This document shows, one piece after another, positions 1 to 5,210 of a stretch of DNA of 5,775 nucleotides. This DNA comes from Prevotella sp. GTDB lineage: Bacteria; Bacteroidota; Bacteroidia; Bacteroidales; Bacteroidaceae. The position numbers and the translations under genes are program-made. The notes under the pieces were generated by a model that saw nothing but the letters and a program-made list of their open reading frames with translations, was not told where the DNA came from and searched no databases. The stretch's first letter is position 1. Each line of letters begins with the position of its first letter. The stretch lies in contig JAFRZC010000226.1 of NCBI GenBank assembly GCA_017442765.1, positions 1 to 5,775 of the forward strand, given 5' to 3'.

Positions 1-538
1 CACCGCCGACGAAGATGTCAATCTTGCCGTCGGTCTGCGCCCAGACCTCGGGACCGGTGGTGGCATAGTGACGGGCGGGGTTGGCGGGGTTCTCGAACTG
101 TTGCAGGATGATGCTGCCGTCAATCTCGTCGCGCAGTTGCTCGGCTGCGCGGATGGCACCGGGCATGCCGTCCTTGCCGGGGGTGAGCCGCACCTCGGCA
201 CCGTAGGCCTTTACGAGGTTGCGGCGCTCGACGCTCATCGTGTCGGGCATGGTGAGGATGAGATGATAGCCTTTCACGGCGGATACGAGGGCGAGGCCGA
301 CACCGGTGTTGCCCGAGGTGGGCTCGATGATGGTGGCACCGGGCTTCAGGATGCCCTTAGCCTCGGCATCCTCAATCATCGCCAGAGCGATACGGTCTTT
401 CACTGAGCCGCCGGGATTGAAATACTCCACCTTCGCGATGACAGGTGTCTCAATGCCGTTGGCGGCAGAAAATTTGTTCAGCTCCATAAGCGGAGTGTTG
501 CCGACAAGATCGGTCAGTTGTTTTGCGATTTTACTCAT
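1..538 (-). CDS. cysK: Cysteine synthase A (O-acetylserine sulfhydrylase), C-terminus cut by window edge
   Basis: This is a PLP enzyme that makes L-cysteine from O-acetyl-L-serine and sulfide in the cytoplasm. I translated it by hand from the ATG at 538-536; 179 codons are visible before the left edge. Family landmarks are clear: [10 protein letters not shown] (residues 11-20), NPGGSVKDR with the PLP-binding lysine at K47, the phosphate/substrate loop EPTSGNTG (72-79), [11 protein letters not shown], and [21 protein letters not shown], with the last visible residues IFVGG. Family members are usually a little over 300 aa, so roughly 40% is missing. It is the third gene of a probable metY-SDR-cysK operon. 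I see no TAnnTTTG promoter in the 78-bp gap upstream, which is filled by heptamer repeats, so it is probably expressed by read-through. The leader is A-rich with no Shine-Dalgarno site. CysM-type activity cannot be excluded, but the motifs favour CysK. Confidence 0.95.
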   Translation of the reverse strand, partial: MSKIAKQLTDLVGNTPLMELNKFSAANGIETPVIAKVEYFNPGGSVKDRIALAMIEDAEAKGILKPGATIIEPTSGNTGVGLALVSAVKGYHLILTMPDTMSVERRNLVKAYGAEVRLTPGKDGMPGAIRAAEQLRDEIDGSIILQQFENPANPARHYATTGPEVWAQTDGKIDIFVGG

Positions 539-561
539 AATTATTTGTCTTTTAATGTTAT

Positions 562-589
562 GTTTAGCGTTTAGTGTTTAGTGTTTAGT
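562..589. repeat. Tandem 7-bp repeat, GTTTAG(T/C) x4
   Basis: Four consecutive heptamers read GTTTAGC, GTTTAGT, GTTTAGT, GTTTAGT on the plus strand. They lie in the SDR-cysK gap, just upstream of the cysK start. They face the second heptamer array (596-623) and can pair with it in register (see 562-625). The function is unknown. Confidence 0.85.
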
Positions 590-595
590 GATTTT

Positions 596-623
596 TCACT
601 CTTCACTTATCACTTATCACTTT
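596..623. repeat. Tandem 7-bp repeat, TAAGTGA-type x4 on the minus strand
   Basis: The plus strand reads TCACTCT, TCACTTA, TCACTTA, TCACTTT. On the coding (minus) strand these are TAAGTGA-like units, and the SDR stop codon (617-619) lies within the array. The 14-bp core TAAGTGATAAGTGA recurs exactly at 4196-4209, also at a stop codon. It looks like an intergenic low-complexity repeat of the host genome rather than a mobile element. Confidence 0.85.
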
Positions 624-1324
624 TCATTAACGATGGGGTAGAGTTCTATGAATTCTCCCTGATGGCTCTTGCCGTCGTTGATGAGTGCCGCTATTTTCCG
701 GCCCACCGTTTCTATATCGTGGAAACCGGGCAAGGCCATATTGCCGTTGAGGTCGGTTGTGGTGGGACCCGGATGTACGGAGAAGATCTCTAATGGTGTT
801 CCTTCTTGTTGGAATTCTATCGCCATCACCCCCATCATGGCATTCTGGGCTGCCTTGCTTGCGACGTAGGCTAACGGATGCCAATAAGGACTTATCTCCG
901 ACGGGACGGTGATGTTGACGATTCTTCCGCTATTCTTCTGGAGCAAAGGTATCAGAGACGTGGTGAGCGCAAAGGTGCCGATGAAGTTTACATCGATGGT
1001 CTCCTTGATGTCGCTTATCTTCGTATCGACGCTTCTGACGCTCATGTCGCCCGGGATACCTGCATTGTTTACCAACAGCGAGAGCGCGGGATATTTCGCC
1101 TTTATCTCATCGGCAGCCTGCTCTATGCCTGCGAGGTCGGCCAGCTCGATGTTCACCCAGCCAGGGACATCGATGCCAAGTGATTTTAACTCGTTGACGG
1201 CTTTTTCCGCCCGCTGTTCGTCGCGGGCACCTACAATCACTTGCCAGCCGCTGAGGCCAAGGTGCTTGATGATTCCGAATCCGATGCCCTTGTTGGCACC
1301 TGTCACTAAAGCGGTTTTTGCCAT
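617..1324 (-). CDS. Short-chain dehydrogenase/reductase (SDR), classical type
   Basis: This is an NAD(P)-dependent oxidoreductase with an unknown substrate. The 235-aa length fits the classical SDR family. The Rossmann motif TGANKGIG is at residues 8-15, the GARDEQR stretch (32-38) with basic R34 and R38 suggests NADP(H), and D63 fits the adenine-contacting aspartate. NNAG is at 86-89, the conserved Asn is N113, and the YxxxK pair is Y153/K157. Counting back from Y153 with no gap from the GRIV strand, the usual catalytic Ser falls on V140 (NITVPS), with T139 and S142 next to it. So either a neighbour replaces it or the family is atypical. HPGPTTTD (184-191) matches the segment after the active site. 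It starts 39 bp after the metY stop with no intervening promoter and so is likely cotranscribed with metY and cysK. Its role in sulfur metabolism is unproven. Confidence 0.9.
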   Translation of the reverse strand: MAKTALVTGANKGIGFGIIKHLGLSGWQVIVGARDEQRAEKAVNELKSLGIDVPGWVNIELADLAGIEQAADEIKAKYPALSLLVNNAGIPGDMSVRSVDTKISDIKETIDVNFIGTFALTTSLIPLLQKNSGRIVNITVPSEISPYWHPLAYVASKAAQNAMMGVMAIEFQQEGTPLEIFSVHPGPTTTDLNGNMALPGFHDIETVGRKIAALINDGKSHQGEFIELYPIVNEK

Positions 1325-1363
1325 ATTGTTTTCTTATTTGATGTTATGTACGGCTTTATGAAA

Positions 1364-2653
1364 TCAGATTTTGTCGAGAGCCTGGCTGAGGTCGGCGATG
1401 ATGTCGTCAACATGCTCGGTGCCGATGCTCAGGCGGATGGTGGACGGATAGATGTGCTGCTGCTCTAATTCCTCGGGCGACAGCTGCGAGTGGGTGGTGG
1501 TGGCGGGGTGGATGACGAGGCTCTTCACGTCGGCCACATTGGCGAGGAGCGAGAAGATTTCCAGTGCGTCGATAAACCGCCAGGCCTCTTCCTGGCCGCC
1601 CTTGACCTCGAAGGTGAAGATACTGCCGCCGCCTTGCGGAAAGAGCTGGGTGTAGAGTGCGTGATCGGGGTGGTCGGGGAGCTGCGGATGACTTACATGA
1701 GCCACCTTCGGATGGGAAGCAAGGAAATTGACTACCCGTTGCGTGTTGTAGGCATGACGCTCCACACGCAGGCTCAGCGTCTCTAATCCCTGAAGTAGTA
1801 TCCAGGCATTGAAGGGTGAGATGGCAGCTCCCGTGTCGCGCAGGATAACGGCACGGATGCGTGTCACGAAGGCGGCCGCTCCAGCCACGTCGGCAAACAC
1901 GGCACCGTGATATGAGGGGTCTGGCTTGGCCAGAGAGGGGTATTTGTCGGCATTGGCTTTCCAGTCGAAGCGTCCGGCATCGACGATGATGCCGCCGAGA
2001 CTGCTGCCGTGACCGCCGATGAACTTTGTGGCCGAGTGTACCACCACGTCGGCACCATGCTCAATCGGACGAATCAGATAAGGTGTGCCGAAAGTGTTGT
2101 CAACGATGACAATGGTGTTGTGCCGGTGTGCGATTTCCGAAATCTTGTCGATGTCAGTCACGCTGGAGTTGGGATTGCCGAAGGTCTCTATGATGACAGC
2201 TTTTGTGTTATCCTTGAAAGCACGGTCCACCTCGTCGAAGTCGGAGGGATTGACAATGGATACCTCAACGCCCTGCGTGGTCAGCGTGTGCTCAAGCAGG
2301 TTGTAGGTGCCACCATAGAGATTATTGGCCGCAATGATGTGGTCGCCGTTACGGGCTACGTTTTGCAAGGCATACGTGATGGCTGCGGCACCCGATGCCA
2401 CGGCCAGTCCGGCCACGCCGCCCTCAAGGGCTGCCACGCGGTCTTCCAGCACGCCTTGTGTGGAATTGGTCAGACGACCGTAGATGTTACCGGCATCGCG
2501 CAAGCCGAAGCGGTCGGCTGCGTGCTGTGAGTTGCGGAACACATAGCTCGTGGTCTGATAGATGGGTACTGCCCGCGCGTCGGTGGCGGGGGCTGGTTGC
2601 TCCTGACCAACATGGAGCTGGAGCGTTTCAAAGTGTAGCTTTCTTTGTGTCAT
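1364..2653 (-). CDS. metY: O-acetylhomoserine sulfhydrylase (O-acetylhomoserine aminocarboxypropyltransferase), MetY type
   Basis: This is a PLP enzyme of the Cys/Met metabolism (cystathionine gamma-synthase-like) family. It most likely makes homocysteine directly from O-acetylhomoserine and sulfide for methionine synthesis. At 429 aa it has the length of MetY/Met17 proteins, longer than the roughly 380-400 aa MetB/MetC enzymes. The N-terminus FETLQLHVGQ...PIYQTTSYVF is typical of MetY. Visible sites are YGR (58-60, PLP phosphate contact from the neighbouring subunit), ASGAAA (86-91), VDNTFGTPYL with D185 for the PLP ring nitrogen, and SATKFIGGHG with Schiff-base lysine K210. The C-terminus has SLVIHPATTTHSQL (378-391) and IRLSIGTEHVDDI. 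The start is set by the ATG at 2653, preceded by a purine-rich AAGGAAGGA stretch and a consensus promoter. It is first in an operon with the SDR and cysK genes and divergent from an Lrp-family regulator. Activity on O-acetylserine is also possible. Confidence 0.93.
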   Translation of the reverse strand: MTQRKLHFETLQLHVGQEQPAPATDARAVPIYQTTSYVFRNSQHAADRFGLRDAGNIYGRLTNSTQGVLEDRVAALEGGVAGLAVASGAAAITYALQNVARNGDHIIAANNLYGGTYNLLEHTLTTQGVEVSIVNPSDFDEVDRAFKDNTKAVIIETFGNPNSSVTDIDKISEIAHRHNTIVIVDNTFGTPYLIRPIEHGADVVVHSATKFIGGHGSSLGGIIVDAGRFDWKANADKYPSLAKPDPSYHGAVFADVAGAAAFVTRIRAVILRDTGAAISPFNAWILLQGLETLSLRVERHAYNTQRVVNFLASHPKVAHVSHPQLPDHPDHALYTQLFPQGGGSIFTFEVKGGQEEAWRFIDALEIFSLLANVADVKSLVIHPATTTHSQLSPEELEQQHIYPSTIRLSIGTEHVDDIIADLSQALDKI

Positions 2654-2689
2654 GATGTATGTCCTTCCTTTTTATTTGTTGTTTTTGTA

Positions 2690-2719
2690 AAAGTTTCCGG
2701 GTGCAAAGTTACAAACTTT
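2690..2719. promoter_or_regulatory. Candidate operator with AAAGTT half-sites over the metY promoter
   Basis: A perfect 15-bp palindrome AAAGTT-ACA-AACTTT lies at 2705-2719 and overlaps the -7 box of the metY promoter. A further direct half-site AAAGTT sits 15 bp away at 2690-2695. A 15-bp palindrome next to an Lrp/AsnC gene fits an Lrp-type site, and its position would block RNA polymerase. This is inference; part of the symmetry is shared with the promoter box itself. Confidence 0.5.
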
Positions 2720-2735
2720 AGAAATATCATCCAAA
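2704..2735 (-). promoter_or_regulatory. Bacteroidota-type promoter for the metY-SDR-cysK operon
   Basis: Read on the minus strand, the -33 box TTTG (2735-2732) and the -7 box TAACTTTG (2711-2704) are separated by 20 bp. This matches the TTTG / TAnnTTTG consensus of Bacteroidota primary sigma factors. Transcription would begin near 2697, giving a leader of about 45 nt before the metY ATG. Confidence 0.8.
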
Positions 2736-2752
2736 TATTTTTGCAAATTCGG
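2731..2752. promoter_or_regulatory. Imperfect palindrome across both -33 boxes
   Basis: The symmetry is CCnAATnT-N6-AnATTnGG, with 7 of 11 positions per arm matching. It is centred between positions 2741 and 2742, so it covers the -33 boxes of both divergent promoters. It is a second possible binding site for the adjacent Lrp-family regulator. The evidence is weak because the region is AT-rich. Confidence 0.3.
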
Positions 2753-2770
2753 AAATGTTTACTACTTTTG
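2740..2770 (+). promoter_or_regulatory. Bacteroidota-type promoter for the Lrp-family regulator
   Basis: A -33 TTTG (2740-2743) and a -7 TACTTTTG (2763-2770) are spaced by 19 bp, a full match to the Bacteroidota consensus. Transcription would start near 2777, leaving a leader of about 75 nt. Because the promoter lies downstream of the in-frame ATG at 2755, it argues that the protein starts at 2851. Confidence 0.8.
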
Positions 2771-2850
2771 CATCGGCTTACAGGAATATTTTTCTGTTTG
2801 AGCCGTTGAAAACAGGTTGCTGTAGAATAATTTTCTATCAGAATAAAAAC

Positions 2851-3312
2851 ATGGATATTTTAGACCAGACCGACTTGCAGATTCTACGGACACTGCAAAA
2901 GAATGCGAAGCTGACCACCAAGGAGTTGGCCGATGCTGTAAACCTGACACCGACACCGGTGTTCGAGCGGTTGAAAAGACTGGAGAAGCGCGGATACATA
3001 CGCAAGTATATCGCCGTGCTCGACGCTGAGAAACTGGGGCAGGGGCTGCTGGTGTTCTGCAAGGTGAAGCTGAGGCAAATCAACCACGAGATAGCCTCGG
3101 CCTTTGAGCGCCGCATCCAGCGCATTCCGGAAGTTACCGAGTGCTATAACATTTCAGGAAACTACGACTATCTGCTCAAGGTCAGGGCAACCGACATGAA
3201 GCAGTACCAGGAGTTTGTGCTCAACAAGCTGGGCACTATCGAGAGCCTCGACTCGCTGGAAAGCATCTTCGTGATGAGCGAGGTGAAACATGATTATGGC
3301 ATCAATTTGTAG
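2851..3312 (+). CDS. Lrp/AsnC-family transcriptional regulator
   Basis: This is a DNA-binding regulator of 153 aa, the usual size for the family, that normally senses an amino acid. The N-terminal winged helix-turn-helix runs from about residue 4 to 55 (LDQTDLQILRTLQKNAKLTTKELA..., then the recognition region TPTPVFERLKRLEKRGYI at 33-50). A C-terminal RAM/AsnC ligand-binding domain follows, with VTECYNISGNYDYLLKV (95-111) containing the GxxD motif at G103-D106. An in-frame ATG at 2755 would add 32 residues, but that extension lies across the promoter and is not Lrp-like, so I place the start at 2851. It is divergent from metY and shares its control region. Control of methionine/cysteine synthesis and of itself is therefore likely, but the ligand is unknown. 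No clear terminator follows, only a T-run at 3313-3318 without a convincing stem. Confidence 0.93.
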   Translation: MDILDQTDLQILRTLQKNAKLTTKELADAVNLTPTPVFERLKRLEKRGYIRKYIAVLDAEKLGQGLLVFCKVKLRQINHEIASAFERRIQRIPEVTECYNISGNYDYLLKVRATDMKQYQEFVLNKLGTIESLDSLESIFVMSEVKHDYGINL

Positions 3313-3329
3313 TTTTTTCGACTAATTGT

Positions 3330-3360
3330 TTTGCGATATATAAAAGATTTCCTATATTTG
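3330..3360 (+). promoter_or_regulatory. Bacteroidota-type promoter for the ATPase-DUF4435 pair
   Basis: A -33 TTTG (3330-3333) and a -7 TATATTTG (3353-3360) are spaced by 19 bp, a full consensus match. The predicted start site near 3366 leaves only about 15 nt before the ATG at 3382. The leader has no Shine-Dalgarno site. The pair is thus a transcription unit separate from the Lrp-family gene, which ends 17 bp before the -33 box. Confidence 0.8.
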
Positions 3361-3381
3361 CATACCTAAAACCATATTACT

Positions 3382-4209
3382 ATGCAGAAATATGCTGATT
3401 ATATTACGCAGATAGAGATAGACTCGTTGTGGGCCGGCAAACGTCATATTCTGTGGAATCTAGACCCGAAGGTGAACGTGTTGAGTGGCATGAACGGTGA
3501 AGGCAAGAGTACTATTCTGAACAAGGTGGTGAAGAGCCTGTCCACAGGCGGGGAGTTTCCGTCGCACATGCTCAAAGGTGTGCGCTTGAAGGTGTTTCCC
3601 GAGGACGCGAAGTGGATTCGCTACGATGTAATCCGCTCGATGGACAATCCGGCCTTGGGCAAGGACACGATAGAGCAGATTGGCCAGCCGCTAGTCACCT
3701 CGGAGCTTGACTTTCGACTCTATCAACTGCAACGTCGCTATCTCGACTATCAGGTGAACATCGGCAATCGCATCATTGAGATTATCCAGAGCGGATCGCC
3801 CGATGCCGCTGCAGAAGCACAAGAAGTGTCGAAGCCAAAGCAGCGTTTCCTTGATATGATTGACGAATTGTTCGCCGATACGGGCAAGAGCGTGGTGCGT
3901 ACGGAGAACGAGATATGGTTCACGCAGCATGGTGAGCGGCTTTCACCCTATAAGCTGTCGAGCGGAGAGAAACAGGCACTGTCCATATTGCTCACCGTAC
4001 TCGTGGAGGACAGACAGCCGTATGTGTTTTTTCTCGACGAACCGGAGATTTCGCTTCACCTCGACTGGCAGCGTAGACTTATTGACATGATTACCGAGTT
4101 GAATCCTAACGCGCAGGTCATTCTCACCACCCACTCTCCCGGTCTCATTATGGATGGTTGGAGCGACAAGGTGACTGAGGTGAAAACGATTATCGTAAGT
4201 GATAAGTGA
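3382..4209 (+). CDS. Compact ABC/AAA-type ATPase (AAA_15/AAA_21-like), partner of a DUF4435 protein
   Basis: This is a 275-aa single-domain P-loop ATPase of the SMC/OLD/ABC-like group. Motifs in order are the N-terminal strand pair (YITQIEIDSLW... VNVLSG), Walker A GMNGEGKST (36-44), a helical insert at about 110-165, the ABC signature-like LSSGEKQ (192-198), Walker B VFFLDEPE with D219/E220, a D-loop-like region SLHLDWQ, and the switch histidine H251 in TTHSP. All catalytic residues seem intact, so it should hydrolyse ATP, probably as a dimer or higher oligomer in the cytosol. There is no long coiled coil and no fused nuclease. It overlaps the next gene at TGATG. ATPase-DUF4435 pairs are known from the PARIS defence system (AriA-AriB), but this ATPase looks small for an AriA. 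Its function is therefore a candidate sensor/regulator of the partner, not proven. Confidence 0.88.
   Translation: MQKYADYITQIEIDSLWAGKRHILWNLDPKVNVLSGMNGEGKSTILNKVVKSLSTGGEFPSHMLKGVRLKVFPEDAKWIRYDVIRSMDNPALGKDTIEQIGQPLVTSELDFRLYQLQRRYLDYQVNIGNRIIEIIQSGSPDAAAEAQEVSKPKQRFLDMIDELFADTGKSVVRTENEIWFTQHGERLSPYKLSSGEKQALSILLTVLVEDRQPYVFFLDEPEISLHLDWQRRLIDMITELNPNAQVILTTHSPGLIMDGWSDKVTEVKTIIVSDK
4196..4209 (+). repeat. Two copies of TAAGTGA at the ATPase/DUF4435 junction
   Basis: TAAGTGA occurs twice in tandem, identical over 14 bp to the minus-strand repeat at 603-616. It encodes the last residues of the ATPase (VSDK), holds its TGA stop, and offers a GTG (4206) as well as the adjoining ATG (4209) as start for the next gene. 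Confidence 0.75.
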
Positions 4210-5210
4210 TGAAAGGCAAACGACTGACAGACAGTCTCTCCTCGGAATGGTTCGAGGCGGCGAACAAGCTGCGCCCGTCCTCGGCACGACGGCGTATTGT
4301 GGTTTATGTGGAGAGCTACGACGACATCTTCTTCTGGCGATCGATGCTCAGCCGCTTTGAGAACGAGACACGTTATTTCGAGATACTTCTGCCGACGAAA
4401 GTTGGCAAGTTGGAGCGTGGGAAGAAATCGGCCATCATGAATTTGCTTACGAAACATACGGGACAATATATGCTGGCCTGCGTAGATGCCGACTACGACT
4501 TTCTCATCCAGGGTGTCACGCCCGCATCTCACGAGCTTATCAGCAATCGCTACGTCTTCCATACCTATGCCTACGCCATTGAGAACCTGCAATGCTATGC
4601 CGAGTCATTGCGCGAGGTGTGTGTGGCGGTAACACTGAACGACCGCGAGGTGTTCAATTGTGCTGAGTACTTGCGTCAATACTCGCAGGCCATCTTTCCG
4701 CTGTTCGTATGGAGTATCTGGCACTACCGTCGGCCGGAATACCGTGATTTCACCATCACCGACTTCAACCGTGTCATCGAAACGGGTAACTTTACCATAG
4801 AAAAGGCCGAGTCAATCATCCAGAATATACGGCGGAAGGTTGGCTCACGCATCAGTCAATTACAGAAAATGCATCCCGATGCGAAGGAGTCGTATCTGCA
4901 ACTGAAAGAGGAACTGAAGCAGCTCGGTGTTACCCCCGACACCACTTATTTATACATACAAGGGCATCACCTTTTCGATAAAGTGGTGATGCCCATGTTG
5001 AAAAAAGTCTGTGAGAAGCTCATCCGTCAGCGGGAGGAGGAAATACGCCGTCAAAGTCAACACACCATGCAGCAGCGCAATGAACTGTCGTGCTATCAGC
5101 GTAGTCTTGGCAATATCGAATTTGCACTGAAGAAGAATCTCGGCTATTTCCGCTCCGACCCTGTCAGCCATATTCAGGCTGACCTTACTTCTCTGCTATC
5201 GCCTTCATGA
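4209..5210 (+). CDS. DUF4435-domain protein with TOPRIM-like acidic residues, possible nuclease effector
   Basis: This 333-aa protein belongs to DUF4435. An N-terminal strand [13 protein letters not shown] carries E35 and is followed by ACVDADYDF with D93 and D95. This is the E...DxD layout of TOPRIM metal-binding folds. The DUF4435 hallmarks AYAIENLQ (E125/N126) and QGHHLFDKV (H253/H254) follow. The C-terminus (about 262-333) is helical, highly charged and Gln/Arg/Glu-rich. The ATG at 4209 overlaps the ATPase stop by one base; a GTG at 4206 would add one residue, and either implies translational coupling. DUF4435 is the domain of AriB, the TOPRIM nuclease effector of PARIS that attacks host tRNA when released by its ATPase. 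A similar toxic-effector role is possible, but sequence similarity to AriB was not tested. Its 3' end overlaps recA by 26 bp, tail to tail, and contains two inverted repeats. Confidence 0.85.
   Translation: MKGKRLTDSLSSEWFEAANKLRPSSARRRIVVYVESYDDIFFWRSMLSRFENETRYFEILLPTKVGKLERGKKSAIMNLLTKHTGQYMLACVDADYDFLIQGVTPASHELISNRYVFHTYAYAIENLQCYAESLREVCVAVTLNDREVFNCAEYLRQYSQAIFPLFVWSIWHYRRPEYRDFTITDFNRVIETGNFTIEKAESIIQNIRRKVGSRISQLQKMHPDAKESYLQLKEELKQLGVTPDTTYLYIQGHHLFDKVVMPMLKKVCEKLIRQREEEIRRQSQHTMQQRNELSCYQRSLGNIEFALKKNLGYFRSDPVSHIQADLTSLLSPS
4962..4994. repeat. Perfect 10-bp inverted repeat inside the DUF4435 gene
   Basis: GGGCATCACC (4962-4971) is followed 13 nt later by its exact reverse complement GGTGATGCCC (4985-4994). 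Three further inner pairs (TTT/AAA) are possible across a 2-nt bulge, leaving a 5-nt loop. The arms encode the conserved GHH and VVMP segments. No T-tract follows on either strand, so it is not a standard intrinsic terminator. Confidence 0.8.
5163..5183. terminator. Stem-loop directly after the recA stop, possible terminator
   Basis: GTCAGCC (5163-5169) and GGCTGAC (5177-5183) form a perfect 7-bp stem with a 7-nt loop. It begins one base after the recA stop codon on the minus strand and lies within the last codons of the DUF4435 gene on the plus strand. A U-tract is missing on both sides, so it may be an mRNA-end stabiliser rather than a true intrinsic terminator. Confidence 0.4.

Larger units (their letters stand above)
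562..625 (-). other. Long imperfect hairpin between SDR stop and cysK start
   Basis: The two heptamer arrays pair in a single unbroken register (position i with 1187-i). This gives 19 pairs out of 30 around a TTTT loop at 592-595. The apical stem AGTGA/TCACT (587-591 with 596-600) is perfect, followed by GTG/CAC and then AGTG/CACT blocks every 7 bp. On the mRNA most mismatches are A.A. There is no T-tract of terminator type. It could protect upstream mRNA or tune cysK expression, but this is inference from pairing only; no folding energy was computed. Confidence 0.5.

Noticed and set aside
300..309. Palindrome ACACCGGTGT, also at 2953-2962
   Set aside because: Both copies lie in conserved coding motifs (SGNTGVG of CysK and TPTPVF of the Lrp-family protein), so chance codon choice explains them.
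909..1361. 150-aa plus-strand reading frame opposite the SDR gene
   Set aside because: Antisense shadow of a well-supported SDR gene; no recognisable motifs or promoter.
2009..2530. 173-aa plus-strand reading frame opposite metY
   Set aside because: Shadow frame in a GC-rich conserved gene; no family features.
2794..2815. CTGTTT/AAACAG stem in the leader of the Lrp-family gene
   Set aside because: Only 6 bp with a 10-nt loop; expected by chance in AT-rich DNA, and no riboswitch consensus recognised.
2755..2850. 32-residue N-terminal extension of the Lrp-family gene from the ATG at 2755
   Set aside because: It spans the -7 box and predicted transcription start, and the extra residues are not like Lrp. 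The protein beginning at 2851 has the normal 153-aa length.
3291..3318. Possible terminator after the Lrp-family gene (TGAT/ATCA stem plus T-run)
   Set aside because: The stem is only 4 bp, AT-rich, and separated from the T-run.
4056..4592. 178-aa minus-strand frame opposite the ATPase/DUF4435 junction
   Set aside because: Both overlapped genes have clear motifs on the plus strand. This frame has none and no promoter.
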